A stretch of DNA of 64,000 bases from Saccharibacillus alkalitolerans (GCF_011090185.1 NZ_JAAFGS010000001.1:1240001-1304000), one strand, 5' to 3'; positions 55,016 through 64,000 are shown, counted from the stretch's first letter. Numbers and translations: made by a program. Notes: generated by a model not told the origin, from the letters alone.

Positions 55016-56863
55016 TCAGCCGAGCTCCGCCCGGTCCGTCAATTCCACGAACGGCCGCGTTTGTCCGGACGCTTCGCCGGAAAGCCCGCAGCCGAATCCG
55101 TGCAGCTCGAACAGAACGATCTCGTTGTCGCCGCTTCTCAGCAGCGGCGCCGGCACGTAAAGCGTCTTCGTCGGGCCCGTCTTCCAGTAGCGGCCGAGAA
55201 GGAAACCGTTGACCCACACGGCGCCTTTGTGCCAGCCGTCCGTGCGGACGAACGTATCGGCCGCTTCTTTCGCGACGAACGTCCCCCGGTAGAAGGCCGG
55301 ACGCGCTCCGCGATGATCCGCCGGCTCCTTCGAAGCGCTCGGCAAATCCGTTTCTTCGCCGGTGCGCGGCGCGTTCGCGGCTTCCGAAGACGCGAATTCC
55401 AGCTCCGTCAGATCGTCCAGCGGCAGCGCTCGGATATCCCAGCCGTGCAGAAATTGATTGCCGATGCGCACCCCTTCGGTAATGCCTTTGCGGTCGCGCA
55501 TCAGCGGCCCGTAATTGATCCGGCCCATGTTCTCGACCAGAATGTCCAGCCGGATGCCCTCTTCCGGCACGCTCAATTCGAGACCGGGCTGCTCCTCCCA
55601 ACGGCTGACCAGGCCGATCTGCTCGCCGCCCGCGAATACGAGCGCCCGGTCGCGCGGCTCCTGCAGGAACAGCCTGCCTCCGTCATGCTCCGCTCCGACG
55701 CGGGTCGAATAGAGAATGAAGCCGTATGCCTGGCCGAGCCGTTCCATCGGTTCGGTCGAAGCGGAGCGGATCGCCCCGCCGGACAGAAGATCCGCATGCC
55801 CGAACAGCTCCGCGCGTTCGCGCAGTTCCACGCGTCCGTAAGCTTTTGTCGGCGGAAGCGGCGGCGGTTCCGGCGGAGTCAGACCAAGCCGCTTCGACAG
55901 CAGCTCGCGCACCGCGAAGTAAGTCTCGGTCGGCGCGCCGTTCTCGGTCAACGGCGCGCCGTAATCGTAACTCGTCACCGTGGGCTCGTAAAAGTTGACG
56001 TGATTGGCGCCGTTCATGAAACCGAAGTTGGTTCCGCCGTGGAACATGTAGAAGTTGAACGAAGCTTCCAAGTCCAGCATCCGCCCCAGTTCCGCGATGA
56101 TCTCGGACGAAGGACGGGTATGGTGCGGCCCCTGCCAGCGGTCGAACCAACCGTCCCAGAACTCCATGACCATGAGCGGACCTTGCGGCTGATGCCCCCG
56201 CAGCGTCTCGAACGCTTTTTGCGTGCCGGAACCGAAGTTTACCGTCGCCAGCGCGCCTTCGACGGAACCGGCGCGCAGCATGAAATCTTCCGGCCCGTCC
56301 GAAGTGAACAGCAGCACGTTCATGCCGCGGCGGATCATGCCGTCGCGCAGATGCCGCAAATACGCCTTATCCGAACCGAAGCTGCCGTATTCGTTCTCGA
56401 TCTGCAGCGCGATAATCGGACCGCCGTTCGTGCACAGCAGCGGCTCCAGCCTCGGCAGCAGCTCGTCGAAATAAGCGTCGACTTTGGCGAGGTAAGCGGG
56501 ATCCGAGCAGCGCAGCCGGATATCGCCGTCTTGCAGCAGCCAGGCCGGCAGGCCGCCGAACTCCCACTCCGCGCAGATATAAGGACTCGGACGCACGATC
56601 ACATGCAGACCGAGCAATCCGGCCAACCGGACGAAAGCCTCCACATCGGCGATTCCGTCGAAGACGAATTCGCCTTCCTTCGGTTCGTGCACGTTCCAGG
56701 CGATATACGTCTCCACCGTATTGAAGCCGCAGGCGATCAGGCTGCGCAGCCGATGTTCCCAATACTCGGGCACCACCCGGAAATAATGGATCGCGCCGGA
56801 GCGCAGCTGAATCGATTCGTTCCCATAGTAAAAGCGGCTGCCTTTTGCTTCGAAAATCGGCAT
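55016..56863 (-). CDS. GH35 beta-galactosidase
   Basis: A 615-aa cytosolic enzyme. The barrel begins SGAIHYFRVVPEYWEHRL and FNTVETYIAWNVHEP. The acid/base Glu is in IENEYGSFG (about 158) and the nucleophile in VMEFWDGWFD (about 230). Beta-sandwich domains follow (about 340-615), with VWVNGFLLGRYW. No signal peptide. It releases terminal beta-galactose from small glycans or pectic galactan fragments. Transcribed with the AraC gene downstream; GGGGAGG precedes the ATG. Confidence 0.94.
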   Translation of the reverse strand: MPIFEAKGSRFYYGNESIQLRSGAIHYFRVVPEYWEHRLRSLIACGFNTVETYIAWNVHEPKEGEFVFDGIADVEAFVRLAGLLGLHVIVRPSPYICAEWEFGGLPAWLLQDGDIRLRCSDPAYLAKVDAYFDELLPRLEPLLCTNGGPIIALQIENEYGSFGSDKAYLRHLRDGMIRRGMNVLLFTSDGPEDFMLRAGSVEGALATVNFGSGTQKAFETLRGHQPQGPLMVMEFWDGWFDRWQGPHHTRPSSEIIAELGRMLDLEASFNFYMFHGGTNFGFMNGANHVNFYEPTVTSYDYGAPLTENGAPTETYFAVRELLSKRLGLTPPEPPPLPPTKAYGRVELRERAELFGHADLLSGGAIRSASTEPMERLGQAYGFILYSTRVGAEHDGGRLFLQEPRDRALVFAGGEQIGLVSRWEEQPGLELSVPEEGIRLDILVENMGRINYGPLMRDRKGITEGVRIGNQFLHGWDIRALPLDDLTELEFASSEAANAPRTGEETDLPSASKEPADHRGARPAFYRGTFVAKEAADTFVRTDGWHKGAVWVNGFLLGRYWKTGPTKTLYVPAPLLRSGDNEIVLFELHGFGCGLSGEASGQTRPFVELTDRAELG

Positions 56864-56978
56864 ATGCTACCTCCCCGCCTGCGCGGACTGTATTTTTCGA
56901 GAACCCCTGATTCTTGTCTCCCATATGAAAAAAACTTCGCGCTTCCGGCTGCCTCTTCCTGCTTTTTGCAAAAAGAGT

Positions 56979-57875
56979 CTACCTTGCCGCCGACATCCGC
57001 GTCTCCCGAAAGGCCGGGTAGCTCTCCACATGTTCCAAAAACTTCCGCAGCGCGGGCGAAGCGTGTTCGCCGCCGCGCAGACAGATCCCGAGCCGACGGT
57101 AGGCGGGCACGCTCAATTCCTTCTGCACGACCCGATAAGGAGTCCGGTTCAGCACCAGTTCCGGCAAAATGCTGATCCCTAATCCGCTTTCCACCATGGA
57201 GATGATCGCATAATCGTCTCTGGCGGTAAACCGCACTTTCGGGTGGATGCCGTGCAGCTCGAAGATTTCCGTGATTTCGTTGACCGTTCCTTCTTCCAGC
57301 AGCAAAAAAGGCTCTTCGCCCAGCGCCTCGATCGGAAAGCGATCTTCTCCCGCCAGCGGATGATGCTCGGGCAAAATGACCAGCAGCCGGTCCTGGGCCA
57401 GAAATCGGCTCTCGAAATCGGATCGGACCGGCAGTCGCTGAAATCCGCAGTCCGCCTGGCCGGTATCCAGCCAGTTCTCGATATCCGTGTAATGGCCGTG
57501 CAGCAGCTCGAAATCGACGCCGGGATGCTCCTGCTGAAAAGTCTGAATCAACCCCGGCAGCCAGTTGACGGCCGCGCTGGTGAAAGTCGCCAGCCGGATC
57601 AGGCCCGAACGGAGCCCACGCAAATTGGCCGTCTCGTCGATCAGCTCCCGATGGGCCTGGACCACGTTTCGAATATAGGGCAGCAGGCGCTGGCCGTCGG
57701 AGGTGAGGCGGATACCGGAACGGTCGCGGATCAGCAGTGTCAGCCTCCATTCCTTTTCCAGCGCGTTCAGCATATGGCTGATGCTCGACTGCGTGTAACC
57801 GAGCGCGGCGGCGGCCTTGGTCAAGCTGCCGGCTTCAAGCGTTTTGAGGAAAGCTTCGTACTTATGGGTGGTCAT
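56979..57875 (-). CDS. LysR-family regulator, divergent from EamA transporter
   Basis: A 298-aa regulator. The winged helix (1-60) has LTKAAAALGYTQSSISHMLNALEKEW, and the effector domain starts near 90 (GLIRLATFTSAAVNWLPGLI). I begin at MTTHKYEAF because GAGG lies six bases upstream; an upstream extension adds about 17 residues. It is divergent from the EamA gene, and an LTTR-type box lies between them. Confidence 0.9.
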   Translation of the reverse strand: MTTHKYEAFLKTLEAGSLTKAAAALGYTQSSISHMLNALEKEWRLTLLIRDRSGIRLTSDGQRLLPYIRNVVQAHRELIDETANLRGLRSGLIRLATFTSAAVNWLPGLIQTFQQEHPGVDFELLHGHYTDIENWLDTGQADCGFQRLPVRSDFESRFLAQDRLLVILPEHHPLAGEDRFPIEALGEEPFLLLEEGTVNEITEIFELHGIHPKVRFTARDDYAIISMVESGLGISILPELVLNRTPYRVVQKELSVPAYRRLGICLRGGEHASPALRKFLEHVESYPAFRETRMSAAR

Positions 57876-57903
57876 CTTGCGCCTCATTCCATCATTAAAA
57901 TTG

Positions 57904-57920
57904 TTCATGATAACCATGAA
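57904..57920. promoter_or_regulatory. LysR box in the EamA intergenic region
   Basis: TTCATGATAACCATGAA is a 6-bp inverted repeat with five-base spacer and fits the T-N11-A rule. It lies 29 bp before the LysR start and about 115 bp before the transporter. Confidence 0.6.
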
Positions 57921-58034
57921 AAACATTCGCTTTTCTCATGCTTTTCTTCAACTTATACTGGGTGAGGCGAAAAATCAACGGATTTTTATGCAGCTCCCTT
58001 TACCTTACGACCGAAAGAGGATGACGAGAACAAA

Positions 58035-58994
58035 ATGAAACTTCGTATGACAAAAAAAACGGCCGACCTGGCGATTGCCCTGGTGTCGGTCGGCTGGGGA
58101 TCTTCCTATTTGCTGATGAAAATGGGACTGGACGGCATGGGGCCGTTCACGCTGCTCGCCTGGCGATTCCTGCTGGCCTTCGCCCTGACGGCTCCGCTCT
58201 TCTGGCGCCGAGCGCGATCGGCCGACCTCAAAACGATCGGGCAGAGCGCGCTTCTCGGCTTCGTCATGTTCGTCATGCTGTCGCTGCTTATTACGGGACT
58301 TCAAACGACGACCGCATCCTCTGCCGGCTTCTTGACCAGCGCGATGGTCGTTTTCGTGCCGCTGCTGCAGTTCGCGATCACGCGCCGCAAGCCGAACCTG
58401 GCGACCGTCTGCGGCATCGTGCTGACGATGGGCGGGATCGCCCTGCTTACGCTTCGGCATTCGCTGACGTTCGAATTCGGATCGGTGCTGTGCCTGCTCG
58501 GCGCTTTTGTATACGCGGTGCATATTCTGCTTACCAACCGGTTCGCCCGTCGTTCCGACGGCCTCACGCTCGGCGTGCTGCAGATCGGCTTCATCGGATT
58601 GTTCGGATTGATCTTCGGCTTCCTCCTCGAGACGCCGTCGATGCCCCGCGGCGCTTCCGGATGGACCGCCGTCGTCGGACTCGCCGTGATCTGCAGCGCT
58701 TTCGGCTTCATTATGCAGACCGTAGCGCAGAAGTATACGACGCCCGAACGGATCGGCGTGCTGTTCTCGCTCGAACCGGTCTTCGCCGCGCTGTTCGGCT
58801 TTTTGTTTCTCGGCGAGATGCTGGGCATACAGGGCTATCTGGGCGCTCTGCTGATTCTCGGCGGCGTGCTGGTATCGGGGCTCAAGCCGTCCCCTTCCCG
58901 CGCTCTGCCGCGGCCGCCGAGACTGCCGGGACGCTCGCGGCGATCTTCGGAACGCGTGCGGACCGTCGATGCGGGCAGCGGAACCGGCGCTTAA
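58035..58994 (+). CDS. EamA/DMT-family transporter
   Basis: A 319-aa membrane protein with ten hydrophobic segments in two EamA halves (about 8-140 and 150-285). WGSSYLLMKMGLDGMGPFTLLAWRF and the second-half LFSLEPVFAALFGFLFLGE are typical. The C-terminal 30 residues are basic and cytosolic. It probably exports a metabolite or amino acid under control of the divergent LysR regulator. Substrate unknown. Confidence 0.9.
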   Translation: MKLRMTKKTADLAIALVSVGWGSSYLLMKMGLDGMGPFTLLAWRFLLAFALTAPLFWRRARSADLKTIGQSALLGFVMFVMLSLLITGLQTTTASSAGFLTSAMVVFVPLLQFAITRRKPNLATVCGIVLTMGGIALLTLRHSLTFEFGSVLCLLGAFVYAVHILLTNRFARRSDGLTLGVLQIGFIGLFGLIFGFLLETPSMPRGASGWTAVVGLAVICSAFGFIMQTVAQKYTTPERIGVLFSLEPVFAALFGFLFLGEMLGIQGYLGALLILGGVLVSGLKPSPSRALPRPPRLPGRSRRSSERVRTVDAGSGTGA

Positions 58995-59029
58995 AAACGG
59001 CTTAAGGCCGACAACAAAAAAACGCATAG

Positions 59030-59071
59030 AAAGCCGCCGTTTCATCTCCGGATGAAGCGGCGGCTTTTTTT
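59030..59071. terminator. Terminator between EamA and GNAT genes
   Basis: AAAGCCGCC-TTTCATC and GATGAA-GCGGCGGCTTT arms pair around TCCG, with T-run after. It serves EamA on + and probably GNAT on -. Confidence 0.85.
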
Positions 59072-59101
59072 CGATGAACGGCTCAACAGGAAGCGGAACT
59101 T

Positions 59102-59698
59102 CTACTCCGAACCCGCGATCCGCTCGTAGTCCGACCGCAGCATGCCGTATATCTTCGTATCGACATACTCGCCGTTGTAACGGAAATCTTCCCGCTTGAC
59201 GCCTTCGAGCACGAAGCCGCTTTTGACGTACACCCGTTCCGCTCTCGGATTGAAACTGAACACCTCAAGCGTTATCCGGTGCAGTCCCAGCTTCTCGAAT
59301 CCGTATTTCAGAAACAGCGGCACGGCTTCCGTGCCCAGTCCTTTGCCGCGCCCCGCGGATCCGATGAGAATGCGGAAGTTGACGCTGCCCGCGTTCTCGT
59401 CGTATTCGTTAAAGACGACTTCGCCGACCAGCTCCCCGCTTTCCCGGTCCGCGACAGCCAGATCCAGCCGATCGGATTGATCGTTGCGGCCGGCATACCA
59501 GGATTTGATGCGTTCTTCCTCATCCGCAGACATCGGCGCCGAAGCTTCTTCGTCGTTCGCGGCCGAGCCGGTCAAGCGCCGGACCTCGCTTTCCGCCAGG
59601 ATGCGCATCATCCGTTCGGCGTCTCCGGGCCCGAACGGCCTCAATATCGTTTTTTGCCCCAACAAAAGCGGTTTTTCCGCAAAATCGGCTCTTTCCAT
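59102..59698 (-). CDS. RimJ/RimL-type GNAT acetyltransferase
   Basis: A 198-aa N-acetyltransferase. The acetyl-CoA loop is GSAGRGKGLGTEA, and FEKLGLHRITLEVFSFNPRAERVYVKSGF is the RimJ/RimL block. Of two adjacent ATG codons I chose MERADF, seven bases after AGGAGG. Substrate unknown; may acetylate a protein N-terminus or an antibiotic. Divergent from the acyltransferase. Confidence 0.88.
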   Translation of the reverse strand: MERADFAEKPLLLGQKTILRPFGPGDAERMMRILAESEVRRLTGSAANDEEASAPMSADEEERIKSWYAGRNDQSDRLDLAVADRESGELVGEVVFNEYDENAGSVNFRILIGSAGRGKGLGTEAVPLFLKYGFEKLGLHRITLEVFSFNPRAERVYVKSGFVLEGVKREDFRYNGEYVDTKIYGMLRSDYERIAGSE

Positions 59699-59861
59699 CA
59701 TTCCGCCTCCTATTCGCTCTCTCGCCTTTCTCTCGGCCTGAAAGCGCGTTCCGTTAAAATTTGCCGCCAAATTGATTCTTAAACGATCCGTTTCGCTTAT
59801 TATAGATGAGGAGATACACACCAAGCAAAAAAAGGAATCGATTCGAAGGAGGAAGCTTTTC

Positions 59862-61103
59862 ATGCCGGACACGCCTATACCGGCAGCCGCAGGCGCTCCG
59901 CGCGCCGCCCTTGAACGGGTCGACGAATGGGGACTGCTGCGCGGACTGTCTTTTTTCGCGATCGTGATTCAGCACAGCCTGGGCGAATACGTCTACCGCG
60001 CCGATATTCTGTATCCCGACGCGGCCGCGCTCGCCCTGCTGTATCATCTGGTCCGATACGGGACGCTGACGTTCGTGTTTCTGGCCGGAGCGATCTTGTT
60101 TTACCGATACGGGCAGAGCGAAAAGCGCTATGCGCCCGTACTCCGCAAAAGGATCGGGGACATCTACGTTCCGTTCGCCGTCTGGACGCTGCTTTACTGG
60201 ATCAGCACCAAAATCGCTTCCAAGCAGCCTCTGCTGCAGGACGGCGACCTGCCGATCCTGCTCCGGCAGTTCATCGCGCCGACGGTGGGCTACCATCTGT
60301 GGTTCGTCGTGATGATCTTTCAGTTTTATTTGTTTTTCCCGCTGTTCCGCTCGTCCGCTTCCCGTCTCGGCCGCTGGACCGGAGCCGGAGACACCGAAAA
60401 AGCGCGCTTTACGCGAATCGGCTTGCTGACGCTGCTGCTCGCCGCCGCCTACGGCTGGCTGATGTACCTTTCCTACTACCGGATGCCGGAATGGCAAACT
60501 TCGGGATGGTGGAAAACGCTGCTCGACTACCGGACTTTCGAGTTTCCGTATTACGCTTTTTACTTCGTGCTGGGCGGCATCTGCGGCGCTCATCTTCGGC
60601 AGTGGCGCACGCTGGTGCTGAAGCTGCTGCCGTGGAGCACGCTCGCTTCCGTGGCTATGTATGTGTGGATGACGCACGATCTGCTGCGCAGTTCCGGCGA
60701 GCAGATCAACTTGAACTATTCCACTTACTTGAAGCCGAGCAGCTTCCTCTTCGTGACCGCTCAAATTTTCATGCTGTACGGCTGGGCGCTTCTGCTGCAA
60801 AAACACGGCGGCCGGCTCGGCAGGCTGCTCACGCTGTGCGGCAAGTATTCGTTCGGCGCTTACTTGAGCCACGCCATGATTCTGACCTGGATCTCCATCT
60901 TGACCCGGCACTGGCTTTTCCCCGGCTGGCATGTGACGGCCGCCTTATTGACGGCTCTGATCGTCGCGCCGTGCGCGCTGCTGCTGTGCGCGGGCCTTTC
61001 CCGACTGCCGGGCGGAAAATGGCTGACGGGAGGCGCCGGACGCAATGCGAGGAGCGGCAGGAGAAATTCCCGTTCCGCGCCGGCACGCATGCCCGATCTT
61101 TGA
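59862..61103 (+). CDS. Acyltransferase-3 family membrane protein
   Basis: A 413-aa integral membrane protein with about ten helices. RGLSFFAIVIQHS near the N-terminus holds the histidine of the acyltransferase-3 family, followed by YGTLTFVFLAGAILFYRYG and YHLWFVVMIFQFYLFFPLF. Such proteins O-acetylate cell-surface polysaccharides or lipids. AGGAGG lies nine bases before the ATG. The C-terminus is basic. A perfect terminator follows. Confidence 0.88.
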   Translation: MPDTPIPAAAGAPRAALERVDEWGLLRGLSFFAIVIQHSLGEYVYRADILYPDAAALALLYHLVRYGTLTFVFLAGAILFYRYGQSEKRYAPVLRKRIGDIYVPFAVWTLLYWISTKIASKQPLLQDGDLPILLRQFIAPTVGYHLWFVVMIFQFYLFFPLFRSSASRLGRWTGAGDTEKARFTRIGLLTLLLAAAYGWLMYLSYYRMPEWQTSGWWKTLLDYRTFEFPYYAFYFVLGGICGAHLRQWRTLVLKLLPWSTLASVAMYVWMTHDLLRSSGEQINLNYSTYLKPSSFLFVTAQIFMLYGWALLLQKHGGRLGRLLTLCGKYSFGAYLSHAMILTWISILTRHWLFPGWHVTAALLTALIVAPCALLLCAGLSRLPGGKWLTGGAGRNARSGRRNSRSAPARMPDL

Positions 61104-61131
61104 ACATGAACGGCAGACGGCCGCGCACGGC

Positions 61132-61179
61132 AAAAAACCTTCGGTATCCCGCGAAAGTGCGGGATACCGAAGGTTTTTT
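61132..61179. terminator. Terminator between acyltransferase and dapA
   Basis: AAAAAACCTTCGGTATCCCGC and its complement form a 21-bp stem around a short loop. Bidirectional. Confidence 0.95.
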
Positions 61180-61210
61180 CGTACTGCCATTAGGTGTTCA
61201 AGCCCGCCGC

Positions 61211-62110
61211 TTACAGAGCCAGCGCGTCTCCCGGAAGCACGCCCGTCTGAAGCAGCTTGCCCTTCAGTTCCGCGCCGATCTCCACCATCGGAAGGCGCAG
61301 CGTGCCGTGCGAGATGTGTCCGAGCTCCGCAAGCAGCCACTTGATCGGAGCCGGATTCGGTTCTTCGAACAGCAGCCGCATAAGCGGCATCAGCTGCTCG
61401 AAAACGGCCAGCGCTTCTTCCCGGCGGCCCGCCCGGAAGTTCCGGTAAATGCTCAGGAAGTCTTCCGTGCGCACATGCGCCGACGCCAGCATGCCGCCCG
61501 CCGCTCCGGCATCCAGGAACTCCAGCAGCCGCGCGTCGTCTCCGCTCAGCACCGGCTTGGCGTGACCGGAAGCCTGCAGCGCCCGCAGAAGCTCCGTGCT
61601 GCCCGAGCAGTCTTTCATGCCGGCGATGCCGTCCATTTCCATGATGGCGCGCGCCGTGTCGACTTCCATGCGGACACCCGTCCGGCCCGGAATTTCATAG
61701 ACGATGACCGGAAGACCCACTTCGGCGATTTTGCGAAAATGTTCGATGATCCCCCGCTGCGAAGGCTTATTATAATAAGGAACAACAGCCAGCACGGCAT
61801 CGGCGCCCAGCTTCCCGGCAAGTTCGGTCTTTTTGACCGAAGCGCGCGTGTCGTTCGTTCCCGTTCCGAGCACAAGGGGGATCTCGGCGGCTCCGATCGC
61901 GGACTTGGCGGCGGCGGACAGCAGGCTCAGCTCTTCATGGCTTACGGTCGGCGATTCGCCGGTCGTTCCGTTGACGACCAGACCGTGGATGCCCTGCTCG
62001 ACAAGCGAAGCCGACAGCTTATGGAAAGATGCCAAGTCGAGCTCTCCGCTCGGCAAAAACGGCGTGATGACGGGCATATAAATACCATGCAGCTGTTGTT
62101 CGGTTAACAT
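61211..62110 (-). CDS. dapA: 4-hydroxy-tetrahydrodipicolinate synthase
   Basis: A 299-aa aldolase of the lysine/diaminopimelate pathway; it condenses pyruvate with aspartate semialdehyde. The Schiff-base Lys166 lies in AGMKDCSGS, the proton-relay Tyr138 in IVYEIPGRTG, and VNGTTGESPT and VPYYNKPSQ are conserved. It is outside any dap operon and divergent from a LysR gene. A related N-acetylneuraminate-lyase-type aldolase is less likely given NPAPIKWLL near the C-terminus. Confidence 0.92.
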   Translation of the reverse strand: MLTEQQLHGIYMPVITPFLPSGELDLASFHKLSASLVEQGIHGLVVNGTTGESPTVSHEELSLLSAAAKSAIGAAEIPLVLGTGTNDTRASVKKTELAGKLGADAVLAVVPYYNKPSQRGIIEHFRKIAEVGLPVIVYEIPGRTGVRMEVDTARAIMEMDGIAGMKDCSGSTELLRALQASGHAKPVLSGDDARLLEFLDAGAAGGMLASAHVRTEDFLSIYRNFRAGRREEALAVFEQLMPLMRLLFEEPNPAPIKWLLAELGHISHGTLRLPMVEIGAELKGKLLQTGVLPGDALAL

Positions 62111-62175
62111 TGGGTTTCCTCCCAGCAGACTTTTGTTAGCTCTACTTTATCATGGAAAATCCCATCAGCGTTAGC

Positions 62176-62211
62176 TATAATAAATGATACATCGCATCAA
62201 AGTTTTTGATG
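62176..62211 (+). promoter_or_regulatory. LysR box and -10 in the dapA/LysR intergenic region
   Basis: CATCAAA-GTT-TTTGATG (62195-62211) is an inverted repeat containing a T-N11-A core. A TATAAT (62176-62181) lies just upstream and could be the -10 of the LysR gene. Confidence 0.5.
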
Positions 62212-62237
62212 AATCGAAAAATACGGGAGCGGATACG

Positions 62238-63155
62238 GTGGAATTGACATATCTTCGGACATTTCGGGAAGTGGCACGGCGCCAGAGTTTTACGAAAGCA
62301 GCCGAGGAACTCGGCTATGCCCAATCCAGCGTTACGATGCAGATGCAAAAATTGGAGCGCGAATACGGCGTAGCCTTATTCGAGCGCTACGGCCGTCAGC
62401 TTCGGCTGACGCCGCCCGGCGAAGCGCTGCTCAAACTGGCGGTACAGATGCTGGAGCTGTACGACGAGTCGAAAGAAGCGATCGGCAAGCAGCTGGACGG
62501 ATCCGTCACGATCGGCACGATCGATTCGCTGGCCGCCTATTATCTGCCTCCCCATCTCCAGCAGCTTCGCCTCAAGCATCCCGGCATCGGCATCCAAATG
62601 CTGCCCGACAGCGAAAGCAATCTGGTGCATAAACTCAAAGAAGGCGAATACGATCTGGCGCTGCTGCTCGACCGAAAGCCCGCCGATCCGTCGCTGCGCT
62701 GCATCACGGTGCGAGAAGAGCCGCTGGTGCTTGTGGCGCCTCCCGGTCATCCGCTGACCGTCGGCGAACAGGTTCGCCTGAACGACTTGGGCGGCTGCGA
62801 ACTGATCGTTTCCGAAGGCAGCTGCCTGTACCGCAGCACGTTCGAGAAAGTGCTCCGCGAACACGGCGTGTCCTATCGGATCGGCTTCGAACTGGGCAGC
62901 CTGGAAGCGATCAAGCACTGCGTCATGAACGGCCTGGGCATCGCTCTGCTGCCGCGAATCGCCGTCGAAGAGGAACTTCAGCGGGGCAGCCTGGCGAGCG
63001 TTCCTTTCGTCCATCCCGATCTGCGCTTCCACCTGCAGCTGCTGCTGCATCCGAAAAAGTGGATGTCGCAGATGATGCTGACGCTGATCGGCCTGCTGAC
63101 CGGCGAAGACGCCGAACGGGTGCAGGAACGGCTGAACGCGATGGAGGCAAAATAA
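62238..63155 (+). CDS. LysR-family regulator divergent from dapA
   Basis: A 305-aa regulator. The helix-turn-helix reads SFTKAAEELGYAQSSVTMQMQKLE, and the effector domain starts near 88 (VTIGTIDSLAAYYLPPHL). I start it at GTG (VELTYLRTF), with GGGAGCGG upstream; an in-frame ATG at 62184 would add 18 residues that fit the family poorly. It may control dapA in response to a pathway metabolite. Confidence 0.9.
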   Translation: MELTYLRTFREVARRQSFTKAAEELGYAQSSVTMQMQKLEREYGVALFERYGRQLRLTPPGEALLKLAVQMLELYDESKEAIGKQLDGSVTIGTIDSLAAYYLPPHLQQLRLKHPGIGIQMLPDSESNLVHKLKEGEYDLALLLDRKPADPSLRCITVREEPLVLVAPPGHPLTVGEQVRLNDLGGCELIVSEGSCLYRSTFEKVLREHGVSYRIGFELGSLEAIKHCVMNGLGIALLPRIAVEEELQRGSLASVPFVHPDLRFHLQLLLHPKKWMSQMMLTLIGLLTGEDAERVQERLNAMEAK

Positions 63156-63205
63156 TAAGTGTCGCTTCGCAGTTATTCGAAGAATACGAAGCTTGGTTCC
63201 CGAGC

Positions 63206-64000
63206 TCAGCTTTCGCTGCCGGAGGCAGCGGCGAGATCTCCCGCTCCTTCCGCCCCGGCAGGCTTAGGCCAGCGAATCACGGCTTTGAACAGATCGCCGT
63301 CGAGTTCGACGGCAAACGCGCCGCCCTGCAGCTCGACCAAGCTTTTGACGATCGCCAGTCCCAGTCCGGAGCCTTCCGTATGACGGGAACGGTCGCCGCG
63401 CACGAAGCGTTCGGTAATTTCTTCCGGCTTGAAATCGAGTTCCGCGGCGGAGACGTTTTTGAACGAAACCGTCGCTCCGCTCGCGTCCTCCGTCAGCTCG
63501 ACGTACGCCCGGGAGCCCGGCATCGAATATTTGGCGATGTTCAAGTAGAGATTTTCGAAAATGCGGAACGTTTTCTCGCTGTCGAGCGGCAGGATAACTT
63601 TGTGCTCGGGCAGCACGAATCGCAGCTGCACGTTCGACTCCGCCATTCTGTCTTCCAATTCGATATGCGCCTGCTTCAGCAGCTCCACCAGATCGACGCT
63701 GACCGGCGCCACCTCCGCGCTGCCGCTCGACGCCCGCGTATATTCGAACAGATCCTCGATCAGGCGGCTCAACCGCTGCGATTTCCCGCTCAGCACGTCG
63801 ATGTACGCACGGCGTTCCTCCTCCGTCAGATCGGCCTGCTGCAGCAGATTGACGTAGGTCAGAATCGCCGTTACCGGCGTTTTCAGATCGTGCGAAACGT
63901 TGGTCACCAGTTCGCTTTTCATCTTCTGGCTTTTCGTTTCTTCGTCGACCGCGCGTTTGAATCCTTCGCGGATGCGCCGGAGTTCGTTTTTGAGCGGATC
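63206..64000 (-). CDS. Sensor histidine kinase (3' part only)
   Basis: The C-terminal 264 codons of a HisKA kinase. The phospho-acceptor is in ELVTNVSHDLKTPVTAIL, and the ATPase has GSGLGLAIVKSL and the FVRGDRSRHTEGSG lid. The frame continues to the window edge (DPLKNELRRIREGFK), so the sensor part lies outside. A response regulator is expected upstream. Confidence 0.92.
   Translation of the reverse strand, partial: DPLKNELRRIREGFKRAVDEETKSQKMKSELVTNVSHDLKTPVTAILTYVNLLQQADLTEEERRAYIDVLSGKSQRLSRLIEDLFEYTRASSGSAEVAPVSVDLVELLKQAHIELEDRMAESNVQLRFVLPEHKVILPLDSEKTFRIFENLYLNIAKYSMPGSRAYVELTEDASGATVSFKNVSAAELDFKPEEITERFVRGDRSRHTEGSGLGLAIVKSLVELQGGAFAVELDGDLFKAVIRWPKPAGAEGAGDLAAASGSES

Noticed and set aside
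59927-62107. A 726-codon + strand frame crossing the acyltransferase and dapA
   Set aside because: It overlaps two clear genes and runs through a strong terminator.

Overview
The window reads as chromosomal DNA of a moderately high-GC Firmicute of the Paenibacillaceae (Paenibacillus or Saccharibacillus type). This is an inference from the strong AGGAGG ribosome binding sites, TTG/GTG starts, YesM/YesN two-component regulators, LplABC-type sugar transporters without their own ATPase, an LTA synthase, a CcpA-type cre site and PhoP-type direct repeats. No rRNA, tRNA, CRISPR array, insertion sequence or prophage was recognised.

Layout. 1-5.3 kb: a truncated exported protein, a DinB-fold protein, a cytochrome P450, then a bacteriophytochrome with its heme oxygenase (bphO-bphP). 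5.5-7.5 kb: a coiled-coil/GNAT fusion protein, then about 1.4 kb without a credible protein gene. That stretch holds five tandem units with compensatory base changes in two helices, a sigma-B-like promoter on one side and a terminator on the other: a candidate large structured RNA. 7.5-21.1 kb: a complete chemosensory locus (cheY, GAF-GGDEF, PAS histidine kinase, NarL-type regulator, cheW, cheA, a 1362-residue soluble receptor, cheR, cheB, second cheW). The receptor is the most striking protein here. It has no membrane or sensor domain, and its signalling tip sits almost at the centre, flanked by about seven 56-residue repeats on each arm. A sigma-D-type promoter precedes the GAF-GGDEF gene.

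21.3-25.1 kb: rhaB-rhaA-rhaD (L-rhamnose catabolism) with a clear promoter and operator. 25.3-32.5 kb: an SDR oxidoreductase and a glycine-zipper stress protein, both behind sigma-B-like promoters, a YebC-family protein, an MFS exporter with an operator palindrome, and a PAS-GGDEF-EAL protein. 32.6-36.9 kb: Tag glycosylase, LTA synthase, YfcE-type phosphoesterase and an FhuF-type iron-sulfur protein. 37.1-40.7 kb: pstS-pstC-pstA-pstB with a PhoP-type box.

41-53.5 kb: a xylan-oligosaccharide locus. A regulator-kinase-regulator module is followed by a binding protein, two permeases, an intracellular GH10 xylanase and two GH43 enzymes; a cre site lies ahead of the binding protein. 53.6-57.9 kb: GH35 beta-galactosidase with an AraC regulator, and a LysR regulator divergent from an EamA transporter. 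59-64 kb: GNAT, membrane acyltransferase, dapA divergent from a LysR regulator, and the 3' part of a histidine kinase that runs off the window.

Themes. Light, redox and c-di-GMP signalling sits beside chemotaxis, but all three GGDEF domains have altered signature motifs and only the EAL domain looks fully equipped. Phosphate sensing may link pst to the LTA synthase promoter. Sugar catabolism is modular, and the xylan module carries its own regulators.
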